From JBKECP01 sp047974765 (lineage in GTDB: Bacteria > Pseudomonadota > Gammaproteobacteria > Pseudomonadales > Halieaceae), in assembly GCA_047974765.1 (NCBI GenBank), contig JBKECP010000009.1:1-64000 (forward strand): a stretch of 64,000 bases of DNA. Reading direction: 5' to 3'. Positions 1 through 8,683 of this stretch are shown here, piece by piece. Each line of letters begins with the position of its first letter. Positions within the stretch are counted from its first letter, which is position 1. The notes beneath the pieces were generated by a model that saw only the letters and a program-made list of their open reading frames with translations, was not told the DNA's origin and did no database searches. The position numbers and the translations under genes are program-made.

Positions 1-260
1 GAGATTTCTTTCATTTTCTCATGGGTGCGCAGGTCGATGTCCAATTTTTTATCCATGCTGTGTACGAGTGGAAAAATGCAGTGTTCTATTGTCTCTGCCA
101 ATACGGTCAGAATTTTATCAATGCCCGGTACGGGTTCGTTGATAACATTAATAGAAGCTATTGTACTTTTTATAACCTCGGGTAGCCGTTCAATAACGGC
201 TATCAGCGTACTAGCATTTTGATCTTTATCCTTCTCTGCCGGTGTAACAGTTAGCGGTAT
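1..260 (-). CDS. Unidentified ORF, cut by window edge, start unclear
   Basis: A reading frame on the minus strand is open from a stop at 261-263 down to the window edge, about 87 codons. It has the regular hydrophobic/charged pattern of a real protein, for example ERLPEVIKSTIASINVI and PVPGIDKILTVLAETIEH. It has no ATG or GTG before the ATG at 54-56; CTG at 204-206 and TTG at 99-101 are the other candidates. An ATG preceded by AAGGA lies nearby in another frame and stops after four codons, so a frameshift near the N-terminus is possible. It lies downstream of the altronate dehydratase gene on the same strand. I do not recognise the family. Confidence 0.35.
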   Translation of the reverse strand, partial: MPLTVTPAEKDKDQNASTLIAVIERLPEVIKSTIASINVINEPVPGIDKILTVLAETIEHCIFPLVHSMDKKLDIDLRTHEKMKEI

Positions 261-411
261 TTAACTGGAAGGTTGAGCAGAGAGTGTCGATCCGGATATA
301 TTTCGTAAGTATATGAAATGCCAAGAGAGGTAGCGTCAGGTTCAGATGAGAACTTTACGAGGTAATTCAGGGCTGGCTTTATAGCCTCCTTGTAGGGTGT
401 ATAAAGTAACC

Positions 412-431
412 CCGGGTTTCTTAGAACCCGG
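412..431 (-). terminator. Hairpin downstream of altronate dehydratase
   Basis: Seven-base perfect stem CCGGGTT/AACCCGG (412-418 with 425-431) with a 6-nt loop, 40 bases past the uxaA stop. On the minus strand the tail is only moderately T-rich (GTTACTTTAT); on the plus strand it is followed by a stronger T run at 438-447. Probable terminator, possibly bidirectional. Confidence 0.5.
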
Positions 432-470
432 AGCGCATTTATTTTTTGAACTAAAGAAAAATAGTGGATA

Positions 471-1961
471 TCAGAGGATAACACCCATGTCCCAGGGACA
501 AAATTCTTCTTCACCATAACCCATGGCTTCACTCTTGGAGTGATCACCCGAGGCCACTTCTATAATACGTTCGAAGATCTCGCGGCCTACTGACTCAACC
601 GTTTCAGTTCCATCGAGAATTCTACCTGTATTGATGTCCATATCATCAGGCATTCGCTGATACAAAGAGCTACTGCCTGCGAGCTTGATAGAAGGTGTTG
701 GCTTGCAACCAAAGGCGGAGCCACGATCAGTGGTAAATACCATTATGGTGGCGCCACCAGCGACTTGAGCTGTTGCTCCTACTGGATCAAACGCCGGGGC
801 ATCCATAAAGACTAGACCTTTGCCGGCTTCAACTGGCTCAGCATATTCGTAAACCTCATTCAGGTTGGTTGTACCGCCTTTGGCAATGGAGCCTAGAGAC
901 TTTTCAATAATAGTGGTCAGTCCTCCTGCTTTGTTGCCAGGTGAGGGGTTATTATTGATGACCATATTGTTTTTGCTGCTAAACTCTTCCCACCATTTAA
1001 TACGCTTAATCAGTTTTTGGCCAATCTCTTCACTGACAGCCCTGGCGGTTAACAGGTGCTCGGCACCATAGCATTCAGTAGTCTCGGAAAGAATTGCTGT
1101 ACCACCCTGGCGCACCAGCAGATCAACTGCATATCCCAGTGCCGGGTTGCAGCTGATACCGGATACGCCGGAGGAGCCACCGCACTGCATGGCGAGCTTC
1201 AATTCAGACAGAGGTACTGCTTCACGTTCGGCTTTATTGACTTCTGGGAGTAGTTCGTCGATGCGGGCAATAACTTTTTCCACCACCTTGTGGGTACCGC
1301 CCTCTCCCTGAATTGAATAGGAGTCGCCTGGTGCACCATCAAGTACATCACCCAGGTTGGCAATTTCACAACCCAGGCCAACCACAATGGCATGCGCTAT
1401 ATTGGGGTGGCGGACATAGCCGGCCATAGCACGTTTGAGGGAGCGAATACCTGCCAATGGGTGATCCAGGCCACAACCGCTTTTGTGCGTTAATGCCAGT
1501 ACACCGTCAATGTTAGGGTAGGCACCCAAGGCTTTACGGTAGTGATCCCCAATCATCTTTACTGCGGTTGCAGAGCAGTTGACGCTGGCGATAACAGCAA
1601 TATAGTTGCGGGTCGCAACACGTCCATCGGGACGGCGAATACCCATAAAAGTGCGCTGTTCTTCATCCCGTAGGGTCGGTTTTGCATCACGGCAAAAAGC
1701 ATAATCGAGCTTGATATCGCCCATTTCCAGATTGTGAATATGGACATGATCGCCAGTTTGAATAGGCTGGCTGGCGTAGCCGATGATCTGATTATAGCGA
1801 TAGACAGGTGCATCTTTGTCAATATTACGCCGGGCTATTTTGTGTCCAGAAGGGATATCATTATTGGCTTTGCTGCCGTCGGGCATATCGCTACCTGCAG
1901 AAATATCACGACGCGCAATCAATACATCATCATTGGGATGGAGTTCAATGAAAGCATCCAT
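471..1961 (-). CDS. uxaA: Altronate dehydratase family protein (UxaA/GarD superfamily)
   Basis: Predicted to dehydrate a hexonate such as D-altronate to 2-keto-3-deoxygluconate in the cytoplasm, a step of galacturonate breakdown. An N-terminal SAF domain (about residues 9-80) precedes the large UxaA domain, which begins near 107. Conserved cysteines that could bind the metal centre are Cys129 (VNCSAT), Cys163 (KSGCG) and Cys198 (GLGCE). At 496 residues it fits the length of UxaA better than the longer galactarate dehydratase GarD. The ATG at 1961 follows a clear GGAGG. No uxaB, uxaC, kdgK or kdgA is nearby, so the sugar-acid substrate is inferred from the family. It stands alone, divergent from the aldehyde dehydrogenase gene. 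Confidence 0.85.
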   Translation of the reverse strand: MDAFIELHPNDDVLIARRDISAGSDMPDGSKANNDIPSGHKIARRNIDKDAPVYRYNQIIGYASQPIQTGDHVHIHNLEMGDIKLDYAFCRDAKPTLRDEEQRTFMGIRRPDGRVATRNYIAVIASVNCSATAVKMIGDHYRKALGAYPNIDGVLALTHKSGCGLDHPLAGIRSLKRAMAGYVRHPNIAHAIVVGLGCEIANLGDVLDGAPGDSYSIQGEGGTHKVVEKVIARIDELLPEVNKAEREAVPLSELKLAMQCGGSSGVSGISCNPALGYAVDLLVRQGGTAILSETTECYGAEHLLTARAVSEEIGQKLIKRIKWWEEFSSKNNMVINNNPSPGNKAGGLTTIIEKSLGSIAKGGTTNLNEVYEYAEPVEAGKGLVFMDAPAFDPVGATAQVAGGATIMVFTTDRGSAFGCKPTPSIKLAGSSSLYQRMPDDMDINTGRILDGTETVESVGREIFERIIEVASGDHSKSEAMGYGEEEFCPWDMGVIL

Positions 1962-2090
1962 TATTACCGGCCTCCAATTCTCTTATTTGGCTGTTATGGG
2001 AGTGAAAAACTATAACCACTGTACTCTGCCAGATCGGTGATGAAATATCATATTCCAAACAATTTTCGATCTTGTGTGCCTGTCAGCAGG

Positions 2091-2130
2091 GTATTGGCTG
2101 GCCTTAATTATACAGAGCTATTGCCAATAC
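2091..2130. promoter_or_regulatory. Inverted repeat, possible operator
   Basis: GTATTGGC (2091-2098) and its exact complement GCCAATAC (2123-2130) are separated by 24 bases, so the arm centres are about three helical turns apart. It sits between two divergent metabolic genes, where a shared regulator site would be expected. No regulator is encoded beside it, so the function is a guess. Confidence 0.3.
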
Positions 2131-2301
2131 GGTTTGAGTATACGGGATGTTGTTGTTTACTGCCTGCTTTTAAAGGCACATTTAGTTTATTCCTTCAGCA
2201 GCAAATGATAGTTTTAAGGGCTTTTTGCAGAGCTTGTTATCTATTTTTATACTATCGCATTGGTGACAAACTTTTGGATTATTGGAGCCTATACTCGTTT
2301 T

Positions 2302-2332
2302 TTGTAGTTGGATCAGTTCCCCCTACTATAAT
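2302..2332 (+). promoter_or_regulatory. Candidate sigma70 promoter of aldehyde dehydrogenase
   Basis: A perfect TATAAT at 2327-2332 with TTGTAG at 2302-2307 as a -35 candidate. The spacer is 19 bp, longer than ideal. It lies about 60 bp upstream of the ATG at 2392. Confidence 0.4.
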
Positions 2333-2391
2333 AAAAATCTTTTCATTCGTGCGTATCAATCAGCGCAGTGCTTGCGAGGAGCGACAAAATC

Positions 2392-3834
2392 ATGAACCAG
2401 CCACTATCGGCGGATAGTACCGCCATTCCCCAGGAATTTCTTGACGTATTTACTGAACAAAAGGCTCATTACCTGGCTAATCGCAACCCCGGTTATCAGG
2501 AGCGGGTGGCTGATCTGAAGGCATTACACCGCCTTCTGGTTGAAAACAGGGAAGCACTGATTGAGGCTGTTAACACGGATTATGGTTGTCGCTCTCGTTT
2601 TGAGACGGTTCTTTCTGAGTTGCTGATGAATCAGGAAGGTATCCTGGATGTTATCAAGCACTTGAAGAAGTGGATGAAGCCACAAAAGCGTTCATTGGAT
2701 ATTACCCAATACCCTCTGGCAAAGGCACGTGTTGTACCTCAGCCACTGGGGGTTGTTGGGATTGTGGTGCCGTGGAACTTCCCTATTTCAATGGCCTTTG
2801 CGCCATTGACCGGCATTTTTGCTGCCGGTAATACCGCCATGATCAAAATGTCGGAAAACTCAAATGCTCTTGCTGCCCTATTTAAAGAGTTGGCGCCAAA
2901 GTATTTTCCAGTAGGAAAACTGGCCTTCTTTGAGGATGGTAATAGTCGTGGTCCGGCCTTTACCAGCCTGCCTTTTGATCATTTGTTCTTCACCGGTTCA
3001 CCGGCTACAGGTAGGGCCGTGATGGCCAACTGTGCAAAACACCTGACACCGGTAACACTGGAATTGGGTGGAAAGTCGCCTGCTGTTGTGGCGCCGGATT
3101 ACTCTATTACCACTGCTGCTGAACGTATAATGTGGGTGAAAATGTTTAATGCCGGGCAGATTTGTACCAATGTTGACTATCTTCTACTGCCTGAAGGTAA
3201 AACTGAGGAGTTTGTTTCAGAAGCGCGCCGCATCTGTAATGAGCGCTATCCTGATATTAATAACGGTGACTACACGGCGGTCATTGATCAGCGTTCTTAT
3301 GATCGTTTGCAGGCAACTCTGGAAGATGCTCGCAGCAAGGGTGCACGTATTGTCAATCTGTTTGAAAATCAACAACCAGATGCCAGCCGGAGAATTTTCC
3401 CGCCACATCTGGTACTGGATGTTACCGATGACATGGAAGTTATGCAGCGTGAGGTATTTGGGCCGCTGTTGCCGGTGAAAACCTATCGTGACCGCGATGA
3501 AGTGATTGACTATATAGACGGTAAACCACGGCCGCTGGCTTTCTATGTTTATAGTAATGATGATGCGCTGGCTCAATGGTATATCAATCACACTTTGTCG
3601 GGTGGTGTTACTGTTAATGATGGCTTGATACATGCTGGTTTGCATAGCCTGCCCTTTGGTGGTGTAGGTAACTCCGGTATGGGGCATTACCATGGCTATG
3701 AAGGTTTCACCACATTCTCCAAGATGCGGCCAATTTTTTATCAAGGGCCTATTCGTGCTATCAATATGATGATGCCACCCTATGAGGGTAAACCTACGCG
3801 TGTCCTCGATTTCATGCTGAAAATGAAAAGTTAG
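2392..3834 (+). CDS. NAD(P)-dependent aldehyde dehydrogenase, coniferyl-aldehyde type
   Basis: Oxidises an aldehyde to its carboxylic acid in the cytoplasm. The 480-residue protein has PWNF at 127-130, the catalytic base Glu224 in LELGGKSP and the nucleophile Cys258 in NAGQICTN. The divergent GQIC motif and overall sequence resemble coniferyl aldehyde dehydrogenases (CalB-like) rather than betaine or succinate-semialdehyde enzymes. An upstream GTG at 2368 is in frame, but the ATG at 2392 has GAGGAG at 2376-2381 with good spacing, so I choose it. Monocistronic by appearance, divergent from the sugar-acid dehydratase. The true substrate cannot be read from sequence. Confidence 0.85.
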   Translation: MNQPLSADSTAIPQEFLDVFTEQKAHYLANRNPGYQERVADLKALHRLLVENREALIEAVNTDYGCRSRFETVLSELLMNQEGILDVIKHLKKWMKPQKRSLDITQYPLAKARVVPQPLGVVGIVVPWNFPISMAFAPLTGIFAAGNTAMIKMSENSNALAALFKELAPKYFPVGKLAFFEDGNSRGPAFTSLPFDHLFFTGSPATGRAVMANCAKHLTPVTLELGGKSPAVVAPDYSITTAAERIMWVKMFNAGQICTNVDYLLLPEGKTEEFVSEARRICNERYPDINNGDYTAVIDQRSYDRLQATLEDARSKGARIVNLFENQQPDASRRIFPPHLVLDVTDDMEVMQREVFGPLLPVKTYRDRDEVIDYIDGKPRPLAFYVYSNDDALAQWYINHTLSGGVTVNDGLIHAGLHSLPFGGVGNSGMGHYHGYEGFTTFSKMRPIFYQGPIRAINMMMPPYEGKPTRVLDFMLKMKS

Positions 3835-3924
3835 GGATCAACTGAGTATATAGATATAAAGCCAGAAACTCTGGATCAAAAAAACACTGATAATGCCAAA
3901 AATTTGATTTAGATAGCTACTTAA

Positions 3925-3957
3925 TGGCGGCGTGACACTGTATCTTGTCTGCCGCCA
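3925..3957 (+). terminator. Weak hairpin downstream of aldehyde dehydrogenase
   Basis: TGGCGGC at 3925-3931 pairs with GCCGCCA at 3951-3957 across a 19-nt loop, followed by ATGTTTAT. The loop is long and the T tract short, so this is only a possible terminator in the 280-bp gap before the antiporter. No other signal is evident in the gap. Confidence 0.25.
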
Positions 3958-4114
3958 ATGTTTATAAAACTCTTTATATCAGGGCAGTTTGGATTAGCTA
4001 TAGCTAAATGAAAACCGCTTCTTCCCGGAGGTAATTCCGGTTACCCCGAAATAAATACCTTGTCTAAAGTTTAAGTATCCCGGCCTAAACAGCGGGAGTG
4101 TGCCGGGAGTATAT

Positions 4115-5326
4115 ATGTATCAGAATCTGGCAATTATTGCGGTTTTTGCTTTTCTGTATAGTGTGGTGGCTGGCAGGATAGAGCGCAGCTTTATCACTGG
4201 CCCGATGATTTATGTAACATTTGGTTTGTTGGTGGGTGCGCCTGGCCTTGGCATTTTAAATATTCATATCAATGCTGTGGGTATGAGGGTGATAGCTGAT
4301 ATGACCCTGGCGTTGGTATTGTTTATTGATGCGGCCAATGCTGATCTTAGAGTCCTGAGAGCTTATTCAAAACTGCCAGAGCGAATGCTGCTGATTGGAT
4401 TGCCACTAAGTATTTTGTTGGGTGTGGGTGTTGGTGTACTGGTATTCCCATCAATGGGGTTTTATGAAGTCTGTGTGCTTGCCACAATGCTTGCAGCAAC
4501 TGATGCTGCGTTGGGCAAAAGTGTAGTTTCAAACCCGGCAGTGCCAGCACAGTTGCGCCAGGGTATTAATGTTGAGAGCGGCTTAAATGATGGTATGGCG
4601 GTGCCGGTATTACTGATCTTCCTGGCGCTGGCCTCGGGTACTGTTTCTGAGCAGGTTAGTGCGGTAACGGCTTTGAAGCTGGTTGCTGAAGAGCTATTGT
4701 TGGGTACTGTTGTGGGATTGTCACTGGTTGGCATGGCAGTTTTTTTAATGAAATATGCTGCCACACGTAGTTGGTTCAATGTTATCTGGGCTCAAATTCC
4801 AGTGGTTACTTTGTCTCTATCCTGTTTTGCTGTGGCCCAGACACTGGGTGGTAGTGGCTTTATTGCCTGTTTTGCTGGTGGTTTGTTGTTTGGTTATTTG
4901 GCAGAAGAAAAAACCCATGGTCTGGTGCTTGCAGCAGAGGGTGTGGGGGAACTGCTTTGTATACTTACCTGGGTGATTTTTGCTGCTGTTTTTATGGGTA
5001 TATACCTGACGCAGATTACCTGGGATATTGTTCTTTACGCTGTGTTGAGTGTTACTGTAATTCGTATCATACCTGTATTGGTCTCTCTTTGGGGTTGTGA
5101 GGAGCCTTTTGAACATAAGTTATTTCTGGCCTGGTTTGGACCAAGGGGACTGGCCAGTATTGTCTTTCTGGTCATTGTTGGTGAGGCCAATTTGCCATCG
5201 CAGAATATTATTGTTCCGACGGTGGTGTTGACTATTACGCTGTGTATTGTTTTGCACGGGTTGAGTGCTAATTCCTGGGCTGACAGACTGGCCAGGAGAA
5301 AACAAAACTATAAAACAGAATATTGA
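4115..5326 (+). CDS. CPA1-family cation:proton antiporter (NhaP-like)
   Basis: An inner-membrane protein of 403 residues with about twelve hydrophobic segments and almost no soluble domain. It carries the CPA1-type ion-binding pair Asn158-Asp159 in ESGLNDG and a further membrane Asp130 in ATD, so it should exchange Na+ or K+ for protons. It lacks the long C-terminal tail and TrkA-N domain of some relatives. The ATG at 4115 has GGGAG at 4105-4109. An in-frame GTG at 4100 is possible, but its own GGGAG at 4094-4098 is too close. No partner gene is adjacent; ion specificity is not evident. Confidence 0.85.
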   Translation: MYQNLAIIAVFAFLYSVVAGRIERSFITGPMIYVTFGLLVGAPGLGILNIHINAVGMRVIADMTLALVLFIDAANADLRVLRAYSKLPERMLLIGLPLSILLGVGVGVLVFPSMGFYEVCVLATMLAATDAALGKSVVSNPAVPAQLRQGINVESGLNDGMAVPVLLIFLALASGTVSEQVSAVTALKLVAEELLLGTVVGLSLVGMAVFLMKYAATRSWFNVIWAQIPVVTLSLSCFAVAQTLGGSGFIACFAGGLLFGYLAEEKTHGLVLAAEGVGELLCILTWVIFAAVFMGIYLTQITWDIVLYAVLSVTVIRIIPVLVSLWGCEEPFEHKLFLAWFGPRGLASIVFLVIVGEANLPSQNIIVPTVVLTITLCIVLHGLSANSWADRLARRKQNYKTEY

Positions 5327-5500
5327 AAGGCAGGATTACTTTAACCCCCTTGGTTTGGATGGATAGGAACTGGATGATCAGCGTCCGGAAACGGATAATA
5401 TGTTTCCGGTTACTCATGGTAAAGCTCACTTTCTATAAATGCAGCGCCATGTGCCAGTTATACAGATGAATACTACAATTGAGGGGGGAATAGATAGTTA

Positions 5501-6049
5501 ATGATGTCCAAGTCACTGAAAGAGCAGTTATTGCAGGCGGGTCTGGCAGATGCCAAACGTGCAAAACAGTTTGATAAAGAAAAGCGCAAGTCTGCCCGGG
5601 TGGCCAGACGTAGTGGTCATGTGCTGGAGGATGAAATCAAGGTCGCTGCCCGTCAGGCCCGGGTTGAAAAAATTGAACATGATCGAGAGCTTAACCAACA
5701 ACTCAATGAAAAAGCCCAGCGTAAAGCCATTAATGCCCAGATTCGCCAGTTAATTGATAACAACCAGGTGGAACGAGGAGGTGATGTCAGTTTTCATTTT
5801 AGTGATGGTAAACAGGTAAAGAAAATTTATGTAAATACTATCCAGCAAAAGCAGCTCTGTGTGGGGCGTTTGTGTATTGTCAAACAGGGCGACCAGTACC
5901 AGCTTATTCCCGCTGCGGTAGCAGCCAAGATAGCTGAGCGTGATGCCAGTCGTATTATCCGCTGTGAAGATTCAGGGGCCGTCAAGCTGAGTGCAGAAGA
6001 GGAAGAATGGTATAAGGACTATGAAATTCCCGATGATCTAATATGGTAA
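5501..6049 (+). CDS. DUF2058 (YaiL-like) protein
   Basis: A small, highly charged cytoplasmic protein of 182 residues. The N-terminal half is a Lys/Arg/Gln-rich helical region with nuclear-protein-like basic runs (about residues 1-85); the C-terminal half is a compact domain ending in EEEEWYKDYEIPDDLIW. This is the DUF2058/YaiL architecture, called nucleoprotein or polynucleotide-associated in databases, with no established function. Two ATGs lie in tandem at 5501 and 5504, with GAGGGGGG about 15 bases upstream. Transcribed alone, convergent with the LysR gene. Confidence 0.85.
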   Translation: MMSKSLKEQLLQAGLADAKRAKQFDKEKRKSARVARRSGHVLEDEIKVAARQARVEKIEHDRELNQQLNEKAQRKAINAQIRQLIDNNQVERGGDVSFHFSDGKQVKKIYVNTIQQKQLCVGRLCIVKQGDQYQLIPAAVAAKIAERDASRIIRCEDSGAVKLSAEEEEWYKDYEIPDDLIW

Positions 6050-6081
6050 AAATAAGGTGTAAAATACACAGGTGCAATGTC

Positions 6082-6975
6082 TCAGGATCGCCTACAAAGG
6101 TCGATAATATGTTCGCGTAGCCAGCGATTGGCTCGATCATCATCAGCACTTTTATGCCATAACAAATGTGATTTTCCCGGTGGGAATTTAAAAGGAAGCT
6201 CCAGCACTTTCAGGTTGGTTTTTTTTGCCCAGTGGCTGGATACAGTCAAGGCGAGATTGGTGCGTTCAACAATTTCAGGTGCAACCAGATAATGTCGTAA
6301 TCGAAGCTGTATCTTTCGCTGAAGGCCCAGCCGATTAAGTTCTATATCAACAAATCCAGGCCCTTGCCTTCGGCTTGAAACATGGATATGTCCAAGTTCA
6401 AGATATTGCTTCAGGCTTAATTTCCGGCCGATAGCAGGGTGATCTTTGCGTACCAGACATACATAGTGTTCTTCAAAGAGAGGGGTGTAGCAGCAGTTGA
6501 CATCGGCAGCTTCGGCGATATCGATAGCCAGTTCCAGCTGGCCAGATGCCAGTGCCAGGCCAATTTCCCGCCGCCGAGTCTGATAGCTCTCGATGATCAT
6601 GCCTGGCGCCTGGTGTTCCAGTTCATCCATCAGTGGGCCTAATAATATTGACTCCATTACATCATTCATACTCAGACGAAAGCGTCGTTTGCTACTGGCA
6701 GGATCAAAATGATCACCTTCGAGCACTGAACTATTCAGCAACTGCAAAGCCTCACGAACCCGTCCGATAATATTTTCTGCCACGGGAGTTGGTACCATTG
6801 CGCGAGGTGTACGTACAAATAGTTCGTCATTAAAACTCTTGCGCAGTCGTGCCAGGGCATTACTGACTGCTGAGGGGGTAACACAAAGCACTTCGGCGCT
6901 GCGGGTCAGGTTGCGCTCACGATAAATAACATCGAAAACAACAAAAAGGTTCAGATCAACTTTATTCAAACGCAT
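6082..6975 (-). CDS. LysR-type transcriptional regulator
   Basis: A 297-residue regulator with an N-terminal winged helix-turn-helix (NLTRSAEVLCVTPSAVSNAL, about residues 24-43) and a C-terminal type 2 periplasmic-binding-like effector domain. The opening MRLNKVDLNLFVVFDVI is typical of the NodD/PcpR/SyrM branch, which often controls degradation genes. It is divergent from an acyl-CoA dehydrogenase and probably controls it and itself; the effector is unknown. A dyad at 7002-7014 in the shared intergenic region fits a LysR site. Confidence 0.92.
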   Translation of the reverse strand: MRLNKVDLNLFVVFDVIYRERNLTRSAEVLCVTPSAVSNALARLRKSFNDELFVRTPRAMVPTPVAENIIGRVREALQLLNSSVLEGDHFDPASSKRRFRLSMNDVMESILLGPLMDELEHQAPGMIIESYQTRRREIGLALASGQLELAIDIAEAADVNCCYTPLFEEHYVCLVRKDHPAIGRKLSLKQYLELGHIHVSSRRQGPGFVDIELNRLGLQRKIQLRLRHYLVAPEIVERTNLALTVSSHWAKKTNLKVLELPFKFPPGKSHLLWHKSADDDRANRWLREHIIDLCRRS

Positions 6976-7001
6976 ACCGAGGCTTTCCTGGTATTAATAA
7001 A

Positions 7002-7014
7002 ATTTGTTACAAAT
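7002..7014. promoter_or_regulatory. Candidate LysR operator
   Basis: The perfect dyad ATTTGTTACAAAT contains the T-N11-A spacing typical of LysR-type sites and lies 27 bp upstream of the lysR start, in an AT-rich divergent region. Assignment to this regulator is inference from position. Confidence 0.4.
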
Positions 7015-7057
7015 GATTAATATAATTGATTTTGAAAATATCTCAATACTGCCTAAA

Positions 7058-7187
7058 GTATTAACTCAGCAAGCTTTTAGCCGAATGAATAAGCGGCACA
7101 TGGATGTGCCACCGCAGGCTGTAAGCCTGCGCAAGCCCTGAGAAAATCAAGGGATTTCACAAATTCCGCTGATTGTCAGGTTAATAT
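7058..7187 (+). repeat. Interspersed repeat, copy A (long form)
   Basis: 130-bp element. The left end GTATTAACTCAGCAA (7058-7072) matches the family end TTATTAACCCGGCAA at 12 of 15 positions. The right end (7171-7187) is close to its reverse complement. Inside are the hairpin GGCACA-tgga-TGTGCC, the hairpin GCAGGCT-gta-AGCCTGC and an A/T-rich dyad around AAATCAAGGGATTT. It is near-identical to copy D (39064-39236, opposite orientation) over its whole length except for a 43-bp segment present only in D. Confidence 0.75.
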
Positions 7188-7224
7188 TGTGTTAAGCCCA
7201 AGGCCCAAGAAAAAGAGAGACAAC

Positions 7225-8481
7225 ATGGATTTTAGTTATTCAGATAAAACCCAGGAGATGCTGACTCGTGTACAGAGTTTTATGGATCAGCATATTATTC
7301 CCCGAATTCGCCAGCATAATGAGGAAGCCCAGACTGGCAAGTATCCAGTCTCCTTTATGGGTGATTTGCGTGAGCTGGCTAAATCAGAAGGGCTGTGGAA
7401 CCTGTTTCTTCCTCATCTGAAAGATGATGAGCCGGGTACCCGTTTGACCAATCTGGAATATGCGCCGCTGGCTGAATTGATGGGGCGGGTAAGCTGGGCA
7501 TCAGAAGTATTTAATTGTAATGCGCCAGATACAGGCAATATGGAATTGCTGCATATGTTCGCCACTGAGGAGCAGCGCAAAAACTGGCTGAACCCTTTGC
7601 TTAACGGTGAATTTCACTCCGCCTTTGCAATGACGGAACCTGATGTACCCTCTTCGGATGCGACCAATATCACCACGCTGATGCGACGCGAAGGTGATGA
7701 ATATGTTATCAATGGTCGAAAATGGTTTATCTCTAATGCGGCCCGCCCGGATTGCAATATTTTTATTGTTATGGGCAAAACTGATCCGGACCATGAAAGT
7801 GTTCATAAACAGCAGAGCATGATCCTGGTGCCTCGCAATACGCCTGGGTTGGAGATTGTGCGCAATCCCACAGTACTCAATCACCATTCACTGGAGGGTC
7901 ATTGTGAGATTGTTTTTCGTGATGTACGGGTTCCAGTAACGCACCTGTTAGGCGAGGAGGGCAGTGGCTTTGCGCTGGCACAAGCACGTTTGGGACCGGG
8001 CCGTATTCATCACTGCATGCGTTCTATTGGCGCTGCTGAATTGGCGCTGGAGTTGATGATAGAACGTTCCCAGGAACGCAAAACCTTTGGTCGCTATCTG
8101 CACCAACATGGTGTTGTGGGTGAATTTATTGCCCGCTCACGTATTGAGATTGAGCAGGCTCGCTTGTTGGTATTAAAAGCCGCCTGGATGATCGATAATG
8201 TTGGTGCCAAAGAGGCCCGCCGCGAAATTGCGATGATCAAGGCACTGGTGCCTGCGCTGCACACAACGGTATCTGATCGTGCAATACAGATCTTTGGTGC
8301 AATGGGCCTTACCCCTGATACGCCACTGGCTGATATTTATACCTGGGGGCGCTGTTTGCGCATTGCCGATGGCCCTGATGAGGTGCATTTGCAGGCCATC
8401 GCCAAAATGGAAATTAAAGATAGTCAGGCTGATCCCGGTGCTATTTCTACCACTTACCTGACGCCTTTTCTTCGCGGCTGA
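7225..8481 (+). CDS. Acyl-CoA dehydrogenase (ACAD10/11-like)
   Basis: A flavoprotein introducing the alpha-beta double bond into an acyl-CoA, with electrons passed to ETF. The 418-residue chain shows the family signature AFAMTEPDVPSSDATN near residues 132-147 and the C-terminal QIFGAMGLTPDTPLADIY segment. The pattern resembles the ACAD10/ACAD11 or FadE-like branch rather than short-chain enzymes. An in-frame GTG at 7189 would add 12 basic residues; the ATG at 7225 follows GAGAGA and matches family N-termini. Divergent from a LysR regulator, with repeat copy A ending 37 bp upstream. Acyl substrate unknown. Confidence 0.88.
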   Translation: MDFSYSDKTQEMLTRVQSFMDQHIIPRIRQHNEEAQTGKYPVSFMGDLRELAKSEGLWNLFLPHLKDDEPGTRLTNLEYAPLAELMGRVSWASEVFNCNAPDTGNMELLHMFATEEQRKNWLNPLLNGEFHSAFAMTEPDVPSSDATNITTLMRREGDEYVINGRKWFISNAARPDCNIFIVMGKTDPDHESVHKQQSMILVPRNTPGLEIVRNPTVLNHHSLEGHCEIVFRDVRVPVTHLLGEEGSGFALAQARLGPGRIHHCMRSIGAAELALELMIERSQERKTFGRYLHQHGVVGEFIARSRIEIEQARLLVLKAAWMIDNVGAKEARREIAMIKALVPALHTTVSDRAIQIFGAMGLTPDTPLADIYTWGRCLRIADGPDEVHLQAIAKMEIKDSQADPGAISTTYLTPFLRG

Positions 8482-8597
8482 TTAATTCCCATAGACGGCC
8501 TGTTCTCCGGGATGGGCCATATTTGCTTTTCTCCACCTTAAGACAGTCGGTAAATGCGGGCTGTTACTCTGCCGCAATATAATAATAAAATATCATT

Positions 8598-8616
8598 GCG
8601 AATGAATATCATTTGC
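8598..8616. promoter_or_regulatory. Fur-box-like site upstream of fagA-fumC
   Basis: GCGAATGAATATCATTTGC matches the 19-bp Fur consensus GATAATGATAATCATTATC at 13 of 19 positions, including the central A(A)T..ATCATT core. It lies 68 bp before the preferred start of the FagA-like gene. Iron repression of this operon is known in Pseudomonas (fagA-fumC-sodA); here it is inferred. Confidence 0.6.
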
Positions 8617-8683
8617 TTTAATGTCATGCCTTGATTTTGAATACACCACATTTAAACCACAAGTTACTCTGGAGGCAGATAGT

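Larger units (their letters stand above)
1962..2391. other. Divergent intergenic region, 430 bp
   Basis: An AT-rich spacer between the divergent altronate dehydratase and aldehyde dehydrogenase genes. It contains an 8-bp inverted repeat and a TATAAT box, listed separately. A 126-codon plus frame across it (2037-2417) has an abnormal Cys/Leu/Phe-rich composition and runs into the aldehyde dehydrogenase start; I regard it as non-coding. Confidence 0.6.

Noticed and set aside
251..547. 98-codon minus frame across the end of the altronate dehydratase gene
   Set aside because: Overlaps the dehydratase end in another frame and runs through the hairpin at 412-431.
2037..2417. 126-codon plus frame upstream of the aldehyde dehydrogenase
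   Set aside because: Abnormal composition, no ribosome binding site, crosses a TATAAT box and overlaps the next gene in another frame.
3862..3874. CCAGA-aac-TCTGG hairpin after the aldehyde dehydrogenase gene
   Set aside because: Short stem and no T tract on either exit; likely chance.
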